Positions 47,099-61,354 are shown, numbered from the stretch's first letter. The stretch: 64,000 nt of DNA from Certhia americana (GCA_018697195.1 CM031861.1:2315331-2379330); one strand, 5' to 3'. Numbers and translations: made by a program. Notes: generated by a model from the letters alone, not told the origin.

Positions 47099-48810
47099 AC
47101 AAATTTGTGTAGCACATCCCTCATTTCTAGGCTGAATTTCTATATGGTCCAAAGAATCTGAATCCCCAACCTCCTTCACACAGCTTCTGAGTCAGTAATT
47201 AACAACAGCAGTGCCAGCAAACCTGGGAGGTTGTTCCTAACAAGCAGCAAGCACACTTTAAGTGAACAGTGAAATTTTGGGAGAGCTGTTTGAACAGATT
47301 CTCCTTCTTCATTAGAATATCAGAAATAACATCCTTGTTTCTGCATCTCTCACCATTCTTCCCTACTTAGTTTCAGCCTAATTGGGATAGGAGCCCTTTT
47401 CCCCTCTGAATTTCCTCTCCATGCATCGCATAGATACATTATGGTCCATAATAAATCCTGAGCAAGAGGGATCCAAGTGTGCTTAATGTCTGCAATCAAC
47501 TAAGGCAGATTTGCTTTGTTTATTATGGCAGCTGATCAAGAAAATCTTCTTTCAAGATAATAACGCTACCTCAGGAAGAGCTGAGGCACAACAAATCAAA
47601 AAATCCTTGGCAATACAAAAAGAAAAAAACCCAAAAAACCAGTTGGCATGCTTGGGTAAAAGATACAAGCCCAGGTGGGTAGCTATTGCACCGAGCATGA
47701 TACAAAGCCAGTCTTCCCTGGGAGCAAAATGATGTTTGGCAGGATAGCAACAGAGGAAAAAAAATTACATTTTTCCAGCTTTATTGGCAAAGATTACAAA
47801 GGGTCAGATCCATCATGCCTTTGTTAGACCAAGTCCACGGAGACTTTCCTTGACACAACCAGATCTATCAAAAGAGGAAGAAAACACAGTTAGCAGCCAG
47901 CACTAAGGGATTCTTGTCAGGTTCCCCCAAATTACTTGGAAAATAACTTTCCTTCAATTCTAGGCTTGTCCCTGGGTATTAAACATCTGCTCAATTGTAG
48001 AAATACTTGAAAGGTTACTGGGAGAAAAAACCGAGAATAAAATAAAAGGTTTTCCAATGCAGGCTGATAACGTGTACATGCATCCAATAAGACAGATCTC
48101 CTCCCTGTGGTCTGTGGCACAGCAGGGAAGGGACTCTGGTGAAATTTGTCACCTGGACCATGATCCAACTCCTTCCTTGTTCCCTGAATTTCTTCATACA
48201 TCTATAATCATCCATGATTTTATGATATACCATCACAGCCGTCTGCAGAGGCTTCCGCTCTCAGGTGGTTCCCCTATCATACCAGCCACAACATAAAAAA
48301 AAACAGCTACTGGCCTAAAACATCTGCAGACAAAAACCTAGTCCTAAAAAACCCTCAAAGACATGCAAAAATTTGGGTGGAACTCAATAGGACCGTGTAA
48401 AATCTCTCGATTATTTACGTGCCTGAGTGATTCCAGGTCAGCAGCACAGCAGTAAGCAGAACATCAGTTTCTGTACTCAAAACTGGTATTTCAGAGAATT
48501 TCCATGGTGGAATATTTAAGCAAGGTAAAGCATATGTTATGGATTAGCACCGAGGGACTGGGCCATGTCACTGGGAAGATGGGATGGCTGCTGGCCCACC
48601 AACCATCCCAACTGGCCCCCCTCGAAGGCTCCGGGCACTGGGAGGGTGGGGGCTCCCAGAGGATGGATGGCTGCTGATCCCACTGGATCCCAGCTGTGGA
48701 AAGCTGGGAGGAAATCAGCTCTGTGTATGGGATTCCCTTGAGGTCCTTCCTCAAAGGGTAAAAAGCCTTTGAAGAAGGATGGTGGGAGGATGAAAAGATA
48801 TTACTGACAC

Positions 48811-48822
48811 CCCCCCCCCCCC
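48811..48822. repeat. Poly-C run
   Basis: Twelve Cs in an otherwise mixed context; prone to sequencing error. Confidence 0.9.
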
Positions 48823-49320
48823 GACTGCTGAAGGAAACCGCTGGAAGGGAACCTGATCTGCTGACGATGTACTGACAGAAATCCCTAGAAATGAGCAATT
48901 CTGCTGGCCCAGACTCTGAGGCCATGATCCCTTCCTGGAGGTCTGAGCTACCCAAACGTGCCGCAGGATCGTGTCCTGGGCGGCCGCTCCCCGTGTCCCT
49001 GAAGGAGCTGATAAAGCCCCTTTAGCGGGGCAGGGCACAAACGGAGCCGGGCAGCCGCTGCCGGTGCCCCTCTGCAGAGAGATGATAATGAGGGCACGGC
49101 TCTCCTGCCACACGTCCCGGAGGGAAGGGAAAGGCTGTGCGGTCAGGGCGAGCCCCCCACCCCGAGCTCGCTTATCGCCGGCCCCAGAGGCACAGCCACC
49201 CCTGGGCCAGGGGCGTGTAAAACACCCTCCGCAGCGATAGCAACGGCACCAACCGAGAAACAGACGGGCAAAAGCACTGAAAACCAAAATTTCAGGGCCG
49301 CTTATTTTATTTCTCGCTCC

Positions 49321-49344
49321 TTTTTTTTTTTTTTTTTTTTTTTT
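49321..49344. repeat. Poly-T run
   Basis: 24 Ts. Confidence 0.95.
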
Positions 49345-49934
49345 ATATTTTCTTTGAAACCATCCTGAAGGCGCCTCTGAGGGTATCTCTGTTTCTTTGG
49401 TACAGCCTCCCATCACACCCCGCATTATGTGTCACGGGTATTTCACACTGACAGGAGAAAAGGGAAGTGTACAAAATGTCCTGAGCTCTGGGAAACCCAA
49501 ATCCTTGCTCAGCAAGTGCTGATCACATCTACCTCAGAGCTGTGGGAGCCGCAGGGGCTCAGAGTTCACTCAAGGCGCACACACGGATACAATAAATTAG
49601 GGGCTCACAGGGGGCAGAGCTCTAAAAAGGAAAATATGGGTGGGAGAAGACAAGGGGAAAATAAAAATGGAAGTATGTGAAGGGACACAGTGGAGACAAA
49701 AGCCATGGAACAAGATGCTATATTTAATTAAAGTCCAAAATGTAGCTGGAACACAAAGAAGCCACATGGTTTGCTGTCGCAGGAGTAATGGAGTGCATCT
49801 GCTTTTGTCATCAACCCTGCTTACAGGAACAATAAACAGGACTTTAAAACTCGGGTTTTAAATATCTAATATATCTATCAATTAAAAATTAGTGTTAATT
49901 TATTTTGCTCATAAAAGGCACGTGAGGATGCCAA

Positions 49935-50155
49935 CGGGGCAGAAATTCTTCCCTGTGAGGGTGCTGAGATCCTGGCACAGGTTACCCAGAGAAGCTGTGG
50001 ATCCCTGGAAGTGTCCAAGGCCAGACTGGATGGGACTTGGAGCACCCTGGGATAGTGGGAGGTATCCCCATCCATGGCAGGGATGGAATGAGATGATATT
50101 TAAGGTCCCTTCCTGCCCAAATTCTTCTGTGCTTCCGTGATTCTGTGACCCTGTG
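49935..50155 (+). mobile_element. CR1 LINE 3' fragment
   Basis: GGCAGAAATTCTTCCCTGTG, GTTACCCAGAGAAGCTGTGG, GGTCCCTTCCTGCCCAAATT and terminal octamer remnants (CCGTGATTCTGTGACC). Confidence 0.92.
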
Positions 50156-50638
50156 GTTGCACATTAAACATGAAGGATCAGAGCCAGCATATCTTTGTGT
50201 ATGAAAGACTCCACAGCACTTTGCAAGAACAGACTCGTCAGGTTGTGAGGCAGTGCTGAATCCATATTTAGCTGGGACCATAGGAACACCAGAGAAGAGA
50301 ATCAGTTAAAAATGAGAAGGGCTGCGGAACACGTACAAAAATAACACCACTACAAACAGGTGTGGTGGGAGTGAGAGACTCACAGGTGCCTGGCTGAAGG
50401 CAATCCCTGCCTCAATCCTGGCAAAAGGTGACTCTGCTGATCAAAATAATTATGGAGGTGAAAGTTTATTGTCAGTACAGGGGAAAAAAACCAAACAAAC
50501 CCAAACCTCTGCAAAAATCGTGGCCAGCAGATCAGAGCCAGTTTTAGAGGGCGTGGTGAGAGAAAAGCAGCGTGGCTTCAGATCAGGATGAAGTTGCATC
50601 AATCAGATATGCAGATTTTCACAGTTTATGGGGAAAAG

Positions 50639-50657
50639 AAAAAAAAAAAAAAAAAAA
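50639..50657. repeat. Poly-A run
   Basis: About 19 As, with no recognisable retroelement body before it. Confidence 0.9.
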
Positions 50658-51447
50658 GAATGGGGTTTAAAAGTGCTTGTTATTTTCCTTGATGCTATAA
50701 AGGCATTTTATTTGGAGGGAGCCATTAGAGAACGCAGCAAAAACGATACAGCAATTCAGACAAACACATTGGGAGGACAAATGCTGGGAACTCCTGCAGT
50801 GCTGCAGGAATTGGGGAAAATTAAGCAACTGGTTCAATCCAAGCCTGATACGAAACAAAGAACTAGGAATGTTCCAGCATTTCCACCGTGCACTTCCAAT
50901 GGACATTAGGGTGGTAAATGAGTGGGAGCACATGACAGTGGAAGATCTAAACTTCACATTATGCAAATGGCATTGCAGAATTGCCAGAGGAATGAGGTAA
51001 CGTTGGTTCTCTTTGCTAACTGGCGAAATTGCTGTAGTCATCTTGAGGTTTAAAATCTGTTGGGAAGACAGAGAAAGTGTTTCTCCCTTGGAAAGAATAG
51101 GGATTTTTGGATAAATATGCCCGGGGAGTTTAATTGGTGCTAAGGAAAAGGAGGAAAGAAGTACAAAGATTTGCTTAGCCAAGAGCTTAAAACATGAAAG
51201 CATCAGTGTGCTGAAAGGGAGCACTAACACTCTATAGGCTCTTATTAAATACATGCTGTACACATCAATTTTATCTTTAAGGGACCTGGATGAGGGAACA
51301 GCAAAGACATTCCTGCACCCACACAGGGCTGAATGGATCCCCCAGCCCCATGGCTGGACCTTCCTGCCAGGAATAGGACTGCCAGGAATTTGTCAAAGCT
51401 CTAGACAAGGGTGTTATACAACTCTGGTGCCTGCAAGAAAGAGAAGG

Positions 51448-51473
51448 AAAAAAAAAAAAAAAAAAAAAAAAAA
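51448..51473. repeat. Poly-A run
   Basis: 26 As preceded by GAAAGAGAAGG; no target-site duplication could be made out. Confidence 0.9.
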
Positions 51474-52097
51474 GCCAGGAAAGAAGACATATTAAAGTCT
51501 CTGCCTTGGCCAAATTCCAACTCAATTAATTACAATCCTCCTTTTAACATTCCCCCTGAAGTTTCAGCAGGATAATGCATCCTTCCATGCATGCCCTGTG
51601 AGGCTGGAGGAGGCAGAGCCCACCACAGAGCCACTGATGGATACCACGGGTGCTGCTCACAGCCCTGGTGCCAGGTCAGGATTGGGGAGGCCCTGGCACC
51701 CTGGAAAATGGGAAGTGTGAAGGTGATGAAACCATAGAAAACCAGCAGCAGTCAGTTTGCTGTAAATCTTCCTGCTGGGCAATTTATTTTTTTGGTAAAT
51801 GTTCTCATGAAACCTCGCTCCTGCCTTCTAGTGGGGAAAAGGAGTGAGAATTCCTGAAGGGAAAATTAGCTTTGGGTTCCTTAACGTCATTCTTAACAAG
51901 ACTCCAGCAGAAACCTTGTAGTTTTTCACTGGTAATAATGACTGTTGTGTTCACTTCTCACCCTGACTCCACGGATTATAAGGGTACAAACCCCTTTGCA
52001 AACTGCTCTCTAAAGAGGAAGGACAAAGTGCTGCAGTCACGGCCCTGAAGGGCTTTATGGATTTTTTAATTCTCTGTGGAGATCCCAGCAGTAATTT

Positions 52098-52270
52098 TAG
52101 GATTATGGAATGAGAAGGGATCTTAAAAAACATCTTGTTCCAGCTTCTTGCCATGGGCAGGGACACCTTCCACTATCCCAGGCTGCTCCAAGCCCTGTCC
52201 AACCTGGCTTTGGACACTTCCAGGGATGGGGCATTCACAGCTTCTCTGGGCATCCTCCTCCAGTTTTAGC
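52098..52270 (-). mobile_element. CR1 LINE 3' fragment
   Basis: TTAGGATTATGGAATGAGAA, then CATGGGCAGGGACACCTTCC and TCCAACCTGGCTTTGGACAC, ending within CTTCTCTGGGCATCC. Confidence 0.9.
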
Positions 52271-55200
52271 CAACACTCTTCATAGGACGATGAATTTTAC
52301 AAATAATTTAAAATTTTATCAGCACTGAGTTAATAAAACGGCACTGCCTACTCCTCCTTGGAATATGCAATCCAGACCTTCTCCTAATAAAACTGAAACA
52401 AAAACTTCACCTTCTCTAACACTTCCAAGATTATTTTTTCCTAACAGCCATCTCTGATGTGCGGTTGGCCACTAGGGATGGATACACCCGGTGGGAATAA
52501 TCACGGGAAAACGCCGAATTATCGAGGATTGCCTCCTCGTCACCAGCAGCAGCCAGAACTGAGACCTCTCCCTGTATCTCCTTCAAACCACCGTGGCTGT
52601 CCCGTGTCCCCCCAATAAATCCTGGAGCTCAAGGGATGAGCTGAAAATGGAGCTTTAAAGCAGTTCTTGAACGCTCTCTAGTGGTTAAAGAGCAGCTGCT
52701 GCTAATGGCACCTTCCCTCACCTTCTTAATTTTAATTAATAAATCACTCGCTGTGACTCATGCCTCTCAGAGATAAAAAGATTTTTAAATTAAGGTTATA
52801 ATTATTGTTGTAATTATAATAAGATATTTTATTACATTTTATTCTTAGGCACTGGAGTGGTGTTTTTCACTATGCAAAGTGCAGAGAGAGTTTAACATCA
52901 CACCTGTGCATCAAAAATTACATTTATCTTTTTGGACAACCAACAAAATTCTCATCCAAACTGTGTGACTTTTCCACATCTATGAATATTTTCCTGCCTA
53001 TTTTCCCACCTATTTCAGGATTACTGATTTCCAGAGTGGCCACTCAAGGTCTTCACTGAAGCTCTGAATGTACGTCACAGAAAAATGCTAATTTTTCATT
53101 TCACAGCAGAAAACAAAGTTGAGAAGGAACTAGGTGACCCAGTTATGGAAATCTGCCAGCTCCCAGACCAAAGGACAGATTAAAGCAAGGAACATGCCAC
53201 AGACAGCGATGACAAAATCCTGGTGTTAGGTTAGAATAATTAATAGATGACAGGCCCATGTCCATGGGAATATTTGCATGGAGAATTATTTACATACCTT
53301 TTCACAGTTTAATTGCAACCTGTCCAGCAAAAACAAACACCCTGCTTCACAGACACAAGTTATTTGAATGTTTTCTTTTATTTTTGTCTGCTCTCTGTTT
53401 ATTTTAAGACCATGCCTTCTTGTTTGCCTGCCTTTCTCCCCACGGCTGCTTCCTTCACCATCATCAGTTTAAACACCAGGCTGCTTTTTAGATGGGGAAA
53501 TTACTCCAGCAACAATCCTTCACCAAAAAAAATCCTGGGTCTGTAAGGGTTGTATCCCCAATATTTATTCCAAATCCCACATTTTCCAGCTCCTCAGGTC
53601 CACCAAGCCCTCTTGTCCTCAGGCAGATGTGGAGACATAAAAGGAAGCTCAGTAGTGGCTCTGTGAGCAGCTGATGCAAAGCAGCTCCCAAACTTCACGT
53701 TTGCCAGGAAAACTTTCTGTTAGCCAGCAAATTGCACTCCCTGCTAATTTTTCATGACATTTCCCAGCCTGACGACAATTTCTTGCTTATTAAGTCATTA
53801 AAATACGGTGTAATTAATTTTATTTTCCAATTAGATAATTGTTCTGCCATTGCAGTTCTCAGAGTGTAACGTGTTATTACTGCAATGTTTTAGTTACTAG
53901 TGCCAGTGAATCAAAATTACACATTGTTTTGCTTTGGTTTTTTTTAACTTTAAATCTTCCATTGCTCCTCAGCAAGGAGTGCTCCAGCTTCTTCGGGGAG
54001 AGCTGTTCCCGAATTTCTCATTTCCTCTGCTGCAGCAGTGTCTTAGCCTGTGTGTTTGCAGATACCTGGTGAGTAATTCTAGAGCTCCTGAAACACATTT
54101 ATGATCCATTCATCACTGGGCTGCTGGGGAATAGAATTACCCAGCGGACTTGAAGAGTTTGGACTTCAAGTAAAAAAGAAAACTATTGAAGCACAGGCAA
54201 AGATTAGGAATAAATCTGAATTTATATAGGTGATCTCCTCACCTGTTTTCACATTATTTTTATGGCTTGGGGGGGTTGTGCTTTGTTTGGCGTTTTCTTT
54301 TTGGTCCGTTTGAGGCTTCCTTCACGCAGAAGCATTTGCAATCCTTTGGTGGAAGTTTTAGTGGAAGAATTCCTTAGTTCAGATTCCTTGGGATGGGAAT
54401 GGCCTTGAGGAACACACAAAGTTATTTCTCTGAGAGTGCTGAGCACACAGGAAGGAGAAGGGCTGCAGTGCCAGTGGGCAGTGCTGGGGCCAGCACATGT
54501 GGGAAGGCAGCTGTCACACCAACAGGTTTGGAAATCCTTGTTTAAAGCAACCATTTATTGTTCTTTAGCGTTGGCTCTGGGATCAGTCTTCCTCAAAGCA
54601 GCCCAGCTGACTCCAGTACTGACTGGAGTGGGAGAATTGCCAGCCCTGCCTTGCTCTCCCCTGGGCTGGAGGTCTTATATCCCACAGGGGTAAAGGCTTT
54701 CTGCATTCCTCGTGCCAGGGCTTATTGTGAGATGTAATTCTCTTCGCTGTGAGGAAATGACATCTCCGTTATCACTTCATCTGCTATACAGGCTGATGGG
54801 TAGACTCTACCACCTCACAGATGGGCAGAAAAGTACTCAAATACAGCCAAAAATATATTATCAACCTTAAAATACACCTGACGCACAGCAGAAATCCTCA
54901 GAACCTCCAAAAGACAGGAGATCTGGGCTTAAATAGAATGGAAAGAAAATGGTAAAATGGGATTTTCTTCTCTTCTGCTCCATGGTCACATTACAAAGGT
55001 TGTACAGTGGAACTGGAAGGTACAACCTGTACCTGCTCCTTCTTAAGGGTTGTTTATTTCCAGCTCTTTCAGCCATGCTCACTAAGAACACTTTTATTCT
55101 CCCCACAAGAATATTTTGTGGGAGAGATTTTAAGTATTTCCTGTCCCTTTCTGACCTTGCAAACAGATATTGGGTTAAGAAAGGTAGATTATATAATACA

Positions 55201-56296
55201 GCCTGAGCTAGGCAGGTCAGTCAAACGTGCCCAGGACTCAGACTGCAGAGAGGCATCCCCTCACCTCAGCTGTTTCTGGGAGAGACTTTGCTATTTGAAA
55301 ACTCTTAATGACAGTTTTTCAACTGGGAAACAAAATTAAAGCAACAAGTCGACGTGGCCACCTGCAAGTTAAGCTGTGTACTTGGATCTTCCTAAATTAA
55401 ATTAGATATGCTCTACCTTTACTCAAACATCCCAAGTGATTGGGGAAAAAGAAGGTAACAGGAAACGTGAACCTGCCACAACCAAACTGTGCCAGGCTAT
55501 TTGGTTTCCTTCCATAGATGGGCAGAGGAGAAGCAGAGGAAAATCAGGGGAAGATCTCCTGACTTTGATAAGGTTTCTGATCTTCTCTCCCACAACTCAG
55601 AAGCAGCCTAAGAAATCATGACCCAACCAAAGCAGTAAAGTGGGTGCAAAGCCAGTCTACATAAAGAATAATTTCCAGTCATGCCCTGTCAGAAGGAAAG
55701 GAGGTATCAAGTGAGGAATTTGTCTTACAGCTGCATTATGGATCCCCTAAAATAGCCAGTCATCCTTGACCTTCAGTTACTTCCAATTTCACCCCTCCTT
55801 TACATGATGTGCAGGAAGATTCTGACGTGCCCCTTGGAGAGTGTGAGGTTTGATTGCCAATTTTCAGGTGTTGTGAGCGTGAATAAATGATGAATATAAT
55901 TAGCAAAGCCCATTGTTTTTCTAGTGACTGTGACTGACCAGATAAGCTGAAGAGATGAAGGGTTGAGGCATAAATTTCCTGGGTGGGGAGATGTAAGAGG
56001 ACAGGCATTGGATCTGCTCATTTGTTAAGAACTATTTGGACTCCTCCATTCATAGAAAGAGTCACAGAAATAAAGATAAAATTATTCTATCCATGGAAAT
56101 AAAGGTTAAAAGTTGTTATTAGGCACATCATGAGCCCCACATTACCCATTCCATCTACAGTAAAACCTGGCCCTTGGCAGCATCTTTGCCTTTCAATTCT
56201 TGATTTTCATGATACATTTCAGCACTGGGTTGAATATCCTTTCAGCAAGAGCCATTTTTTCACTCCACAGTTATAGAGCACATCTCTTTGAGGAGA

Positions 56297-56315
56297 AAAA
56301 AAAAAAAAAAAAAAG
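56297..56315. repeat. Poly-A run
   Basis: About 18 As. A second A-rich tract built of AAAC units follows at 56474-56505. Confidence 0.9.
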
Positions 56316-57698
56316 GAATATTTTCTGAGGTGATTACAAGTTTGGGATGGCAACCTCCATAGCTGTTCTCCAGAATCAAAGATCTAAGACACTCAGACTA
56401 TGATCAGCTTAAATTTGACTTACAGCCTCATGATATTCTCCTTTAAATGGCTGTGATACACTAAAATGGCTGAAAAAAACAAACAAACAAATAAACAAAC
56501 AAAACCCCAGAACAAACTGAACAGAAATTGTTATTTAAGAAGATGCTTTGGTTGAGGCTGCAGCGTTTTTCACAATATTTTCCTCAGCAGTAAGGAAATA
56601 GAGACAGAATTACTTGATCTACTTTGCAAACACAAAAAGATGACTGAAAGAGTAAACTAGAGGGAGGACAGGCATAAACAACCTGGAGAGTGGGGTGAGC
56701 TGGGCCCATCCAAATTTGCTAAGTCAGGCAAATATAAAAGCCCCAGGCAGTTTTGGGCTGGTTTTCAGTGCTCCTTTGGCATGTGTGACCAACCAACCTC
56801 CTCCCTTCCTGTGCCAGGGCTTTGTCCATAAACTAAGGCTTGATCTGCTTTGCATAAAATTTGTGGAGCAAAGGAGTGTCCCAGCCTGGTTCTGCAGCTG
56901 GAGACTTCAGTAAACAATTGTTTCATGGAAGGGCTGAAGAACTGAAACAGAAATAGCTTTTGTAAGGATTTCCCATTGATGGCTGTGTAGAGAAATCTAT
57001 CATTTAGTAGCATTTAATCAATTTTTTGCTGCATTGGATTGGAATTATGTTAGTTTTGAGTAATCATACCATTAGACTTCATGTAACCTCCTTTGAACTC
57101 AAATGCCTTCTGAATTTTTTACTGACTTTTCTCCCAAAACATCAATATTTAATATTTCTGATAAAACCCTTGTATTTTAATCTTATTCAGACGAAAAACA
57201 CGCACTGAGCTTTCAAGCCTTTTTTAGAGAAGTTTATTTTGTCTGGGTCTCATTTTATTATGAAAGTTAGCCAGCTTGTGGGCTTAGATAGAATGGGAAT
57301 TTCTCTCCTTTGAGCAAATTCCTGTGGAAAAAGGAAACCTCAATAAAAACAAAGCCATACCTTTCTAAAACAGTTTGATAAGCAGGAGGAACCCCAGCTT
57401 TTGAAATGTGCAGGCTGCTGGGGTCCCCCCCTCAAAACCTAATAACCACAATCCCTGTGTAACAAATTCTGGGAACTGGAAAGAGAGGTTGGTCCTTCCT
57501 ATTTTCTGTGCTCCTGCGGTGGAATGGGATCTGCTTTTCAGCTTTGGCTGTGGTTATCTCTAGAACCTGACAGAACACTGGCAATACTGAAATCCCATCA
57601 CATTCCATGAGCTCAGGCAGGGAACTGCTCGATGAATAGACCCATGATAACGTGCAAGAAGGAAATGTTATTTTAGTCTTATGGAGCCTATTTTAATT

Positions 57699-57862
57699 TT
57701 TTTTTAAAAAAAACCAAACAAAAAAAAAACCACACACACAAACACACCAAAAAAAAAAAACCAAACAAAAAAACCAAAACCAACCAACCACTCACAAAAC
57801 CCCACAAAAAAAAAAAAAGACAGAAAAAAAGCAAAGCATAAAAAATGCAAAACCAAAATAAA
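57699..57862. repeat. A/C-rich strand-asymmetric tract
   Basis: About 160 bases made almost only of A and C on the plus strand (units like AAACC, ACACAC, CCAACC), with hardly any G or T. Similar shorter tracts lie at 12474-12590 and 59921-59985. Confidence 0.9.
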
Positions 57863-60357
57863 ATCACACTCCAAACAACTCAGCATAGAAAAAATGGATA
57901 TCATGAACTATGCTAGTTTCATTCTATTGTTCAGGATAATTCCGAGTATGACCAGGGAGTAGATGTGGAAATTCAGGGGAGAGCACTGCGTGGGCCTGAG
58001 TTCCTGGTTTGGGGAAGTAGGGAACAGATCAGCAGGATGGGAAAGCTGGCGAGCTGTAGAACCAGTTGCTGCTTTGGGTAAGTGGGGAACCAGATGATGG
58101 AAGGACAGGGGGATGAGATGCCAGGTTTGGGAAGACAGGAGCACAGCACTGGTTTTGTGCTTTGATTACCTGCACAGGAATGGTCAGAGCCTGGCAGAGC
58201 TGCAGGGAGACACAGCTCATCCTTGGAGCTCAAAAGGAGCTTACCTGGGGCATCGCTTTTGCTTGGAAATAGTTTTGAGGGGGTTGGAAAGAAAAAAAAA
58301 AAAAGCTGTAATTTTTCCCTTTTTCTTTTCAACTTGGAGATAGGACAAGGGGGTAAGGGGGTAGAGGACTAGCAGCACTTCCCTGTAGGATTTTCCCCAG
58401 AGGGAGTGGCAAGGCTTGGCCTGGTCGAAAGTCCCCGAGCAAAGGGGAGCAAAGCAGGCAAAAGGGAAGAAATCTGAAATGGGAAGGGTTGGGAATGTGA
58501 TTTCCCTCATCTTGAGCAATTCTGCGTTCTAAAGGCTCACATTTGTGGAAGTGCTTCTGCTGGGGGGACTTCCTCTCCTCTGGAGCCTCTCCCTGGTGAC
58601 TGGAGAAATGTGACTCCAAACCCAGCAGCTCCCGAGCTGACCTTCATTTGACAAAGCTCCCAAGCACGAAATGCAGGGATACTTATCTCTGAGAAATGCA
58701 AATGCCGAGACCCACATGCTAATTACAAGCTCGTCCTGCTGGAAGTCACCAGGATGGAGTTCACCCACAGCTCAGCAACGCTTCTTTCCAAGCAAAGGTC
58801 TCAGATGGTGCTTGGGAATTCTGTGGGGTTTTCCTCCGCCAGGGATCGGTGATCGATGCCATTGGCACGGAAGGATGAGGAATTTGTGGCCGCTGTTTTT
58901 CTACAGGAAAAGGTGGGAAAGGGGTAGATCCATAATTCACAGCAAGACCTGCCTGAAATTATGAGCACTTTAAGTACCAAGAGATATTTCAGGAGCTGAG
59001 AGCGACTGTGTAATCTCATGCAATAACTGCTCTCAACAGCAGTGTTTTAACTTCCTTTATTTCTCAGACCAGGAACATTTGCTGCTTTGTGTTTCACTTT
59101 TCCACGAAGAATAAACATCTCGAAAGGTTTTCAGTACAAACTCTAGCAGAGCTTGGCTGAAAAATTTGCCTAAGCTGTGCCCAGAGCTTATGGAGAATTG
59201 CAATGGCAATGTGAGGAAAAAGGAGAAATCAACAGGAATGGATAATACAATTCCATATTATTTTAAACCTCTGTATTTTATGGTCGAAAAGCCTCGAGTG
59301 CTTCACATGTTGACTGAAAAACAGCATTTTTCTTGGGGGAAAAAAGGTAATTTCAGCCCCTGTGTATGTGGCTTGGAGAAGTAAATCCACAGAAATTAAA
59401 TCTTACAAATATAATGGAATTAATACAGGTGGTATTACTAAAATCTTTTTGGTGAATGGTGAAAAGGACTTTCAATATTTGAAGGTTTTGTTTTATACTT
59501 CATTTATTCAACTGAAATAATTGGGATGGGTGATTTATTACATGTCCCATAACCTGTTATGCAAAACGAGGTGATTTGTAAAGCAAATATCTCCTACAAA
59601 ATGACAAAGCACTGAGCTACTCCAGAAACTGCAGGGATCCATGGAAAACAGAAGCATAAGGAGCGATATTTACAGAGGGAATGGAGGGGGGAAATCTGAC
59701 CAGGGAGCAACCAGTTTCTTGCTGGATTATCGAGTTGAATTAACTCCTGGGGAGCAAGAACCAGGAGGGAAAAAAGGGCAAAGATTTGGTGAAGAAGGGC
59801 ATGAGACATCTCCCTTCTGGTGATGGGGGATGATAAGATTGGCCCAGCTGTTCAAGGAATGGGCTTTTTCCTCTTTTTCAATGTCACTGATTGTGTGGAT
59901 GCGCGAATAAAGAGACCAAAGAGAAAAAAAAACAAAACACCAAAAAACAAAAAAAACCCCACATAAACAAAGACAAAAAAAACACTGGTGCAAATAGAGT
60001 CTTAAATTGTTTATTATAACCAAAATTTCCCATGTCCATGTGCAAATACCGTGAACTGGATTTTCAGGGATTTCTATTCCCAAAGTCTTGCATCCACCAA
60101 ATCCTTTCCCGTTTAGCTCCCAGCCTGCTGAAGGCAGCGGCATTTCATTTTCCAGCCGTGCCCCACTGAAGTATTCATCCTCAAATTCCCTTTGCCTCAC
60201 AGAAACCCCCAAGCTGTACTTTACTAATACTGAAATTCTTAATACTGAATTCACAAATTGCTAGCACAGACGCAAAGCTTTATTGAGCGGCGGAAGCTTT
60301 TTGTGACTGAAACGGGGAGGACTAAAATCAAACGTGTTATGTGGGGCTCGTAGGGAG

Positions 60358-60360
60358 ATA

Positions 60361-60415
<55 letters not shown>

Positions 60416-60426
60416 CACACACACAT
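60358..60426. repeat. (TA)n(TG)n(TA)n(CA)n microsatellite
   Basis: A TA block, about nineteen TG units, a short TA block and CA units, just upstream of the CAPRIN1 CpG island. Confidence 0.95.
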
Positions 60427-60810
60427 AGGGATTGGATGTGGAGACGCAAATCCCCGCCTGAAAGACAGATGAAGCAACTGTTCCCGGCGACTGAGCTGCG
60501 GCTATTGGGGCTCAGTGACAGCCGGGGTGCCTTCCAGGGTTTCGGGACTAGCCGTAGGGCAGAGAAAGGCGTTTTGGAGCCCCGGGAGGGGCGGCACCGG
60601 GAGGCGGCAGGGGCGGCAGGCTCTGAGGGACGCCCCGCTATTGTGTCTGGCGCTGAGGCGCCGGCCGCGCGCCTGAAGGACGCCCCGCGCCGCGCCTGCT
60701 CCGCCCGCCGACTCAGGCGTTCTCCGCGGGCACCCGCCCACCGCCCAGGACCCCGCGCGCTCCCGCGCCGTCTCGCCTCTACGCGCCGGCGTGCGCGCCG
60801 CCGCTGCCTG

Positions 60811-60888
60811 CCTCTCCCTCCCTCCCTCTCTCTCTCTCTCTCCCTCTCTCTCTCTCTCTGTCTCTCTCTCTCTCTCTCTCTCCCTCCC
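60811..60888. repeat. (CT)n tract in the CAPRIN1 promoter
   Basis: About 78 bases of interrupted CT/CCT repeats on the plus strand. Confidence 0.95.
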
Positions 60889-61107
60889 GCGGTAACAGGA
60901 GCAGCGCGGGCGGCGGGGCTGGAGCGTGGCTGAGGCGGCCATTCCTACGGAGCGAGAGAGAGCGCAGCGTGTCCGCCCGGGTCTCAGTGGCGCGCAGGGT
61001 GACGGGAGGCGGGCAGCGCGGCCCCTCGGACACGCCGCGCGGGAGGCGGGGGGTGGGCAAAGGGACAGCGGCGACGGAATAAATGACCGTTGGGCGAGGC
61101 GGCCCGT

Positions 61108-61113
61108 CACGTG
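61108..61113. promoter_or_regulatory. CAPRIN1: E-box CACGTG (USF/MYC type)
   Basis: GTCACGTGGA context, the preferred USF form, about 240 bases before the CAPRIN1 start codon. Confidence 0.4.
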
Positions 61114-61354
61114 GACGCCGCCCCCGCGCGCCGCGAGGGGGCGCGGGATGGGGGGGCGGGCTCTGGCGGCCCTGCCGCGACGCGCCGCCGGGGAGGGGCA
61201 GGTTGCGGCTCGACGCGCGCGCGGGACAGCGTCTGCGCACGCTCCCGCCGCCCACGCGCTCCCCCCCCCGCCTCCTTCCCCCCGTGACGCGCCCGCCCGC
61301 CCCACTCTCCCGCTCTCTTGCTCTCGCTCCCGCCCGCCCTCCTCCTTCACAGAG

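Larger units (their letters stand above)
43560..60350. other. Intergenic region between LMO2 and CAPRIN1, distal half
   Basis: No gene recognised. It contains CR1 fragments, homopolymer runs and an A/C-rich tract listed separately. The stretch 43560-44960 is unique and motif-rich. From 52280 to 57690 and 57870 to 59920 I see only ordinary unique sequence with short A runs. Confidence 0.6.

Noticed and set aside
48751..49425. Minus-strand open frame of 224 codons
   Set aside because: Contains poly-Lys and low-complexity runs from poly-T and poly-C tracts, with no recognised domain.
51253..51495. Processed pseudogene ending in poly-A at 51448
   Set aside because: No recognisable coding similarity before the poly-A run and no target-site duplication seen.
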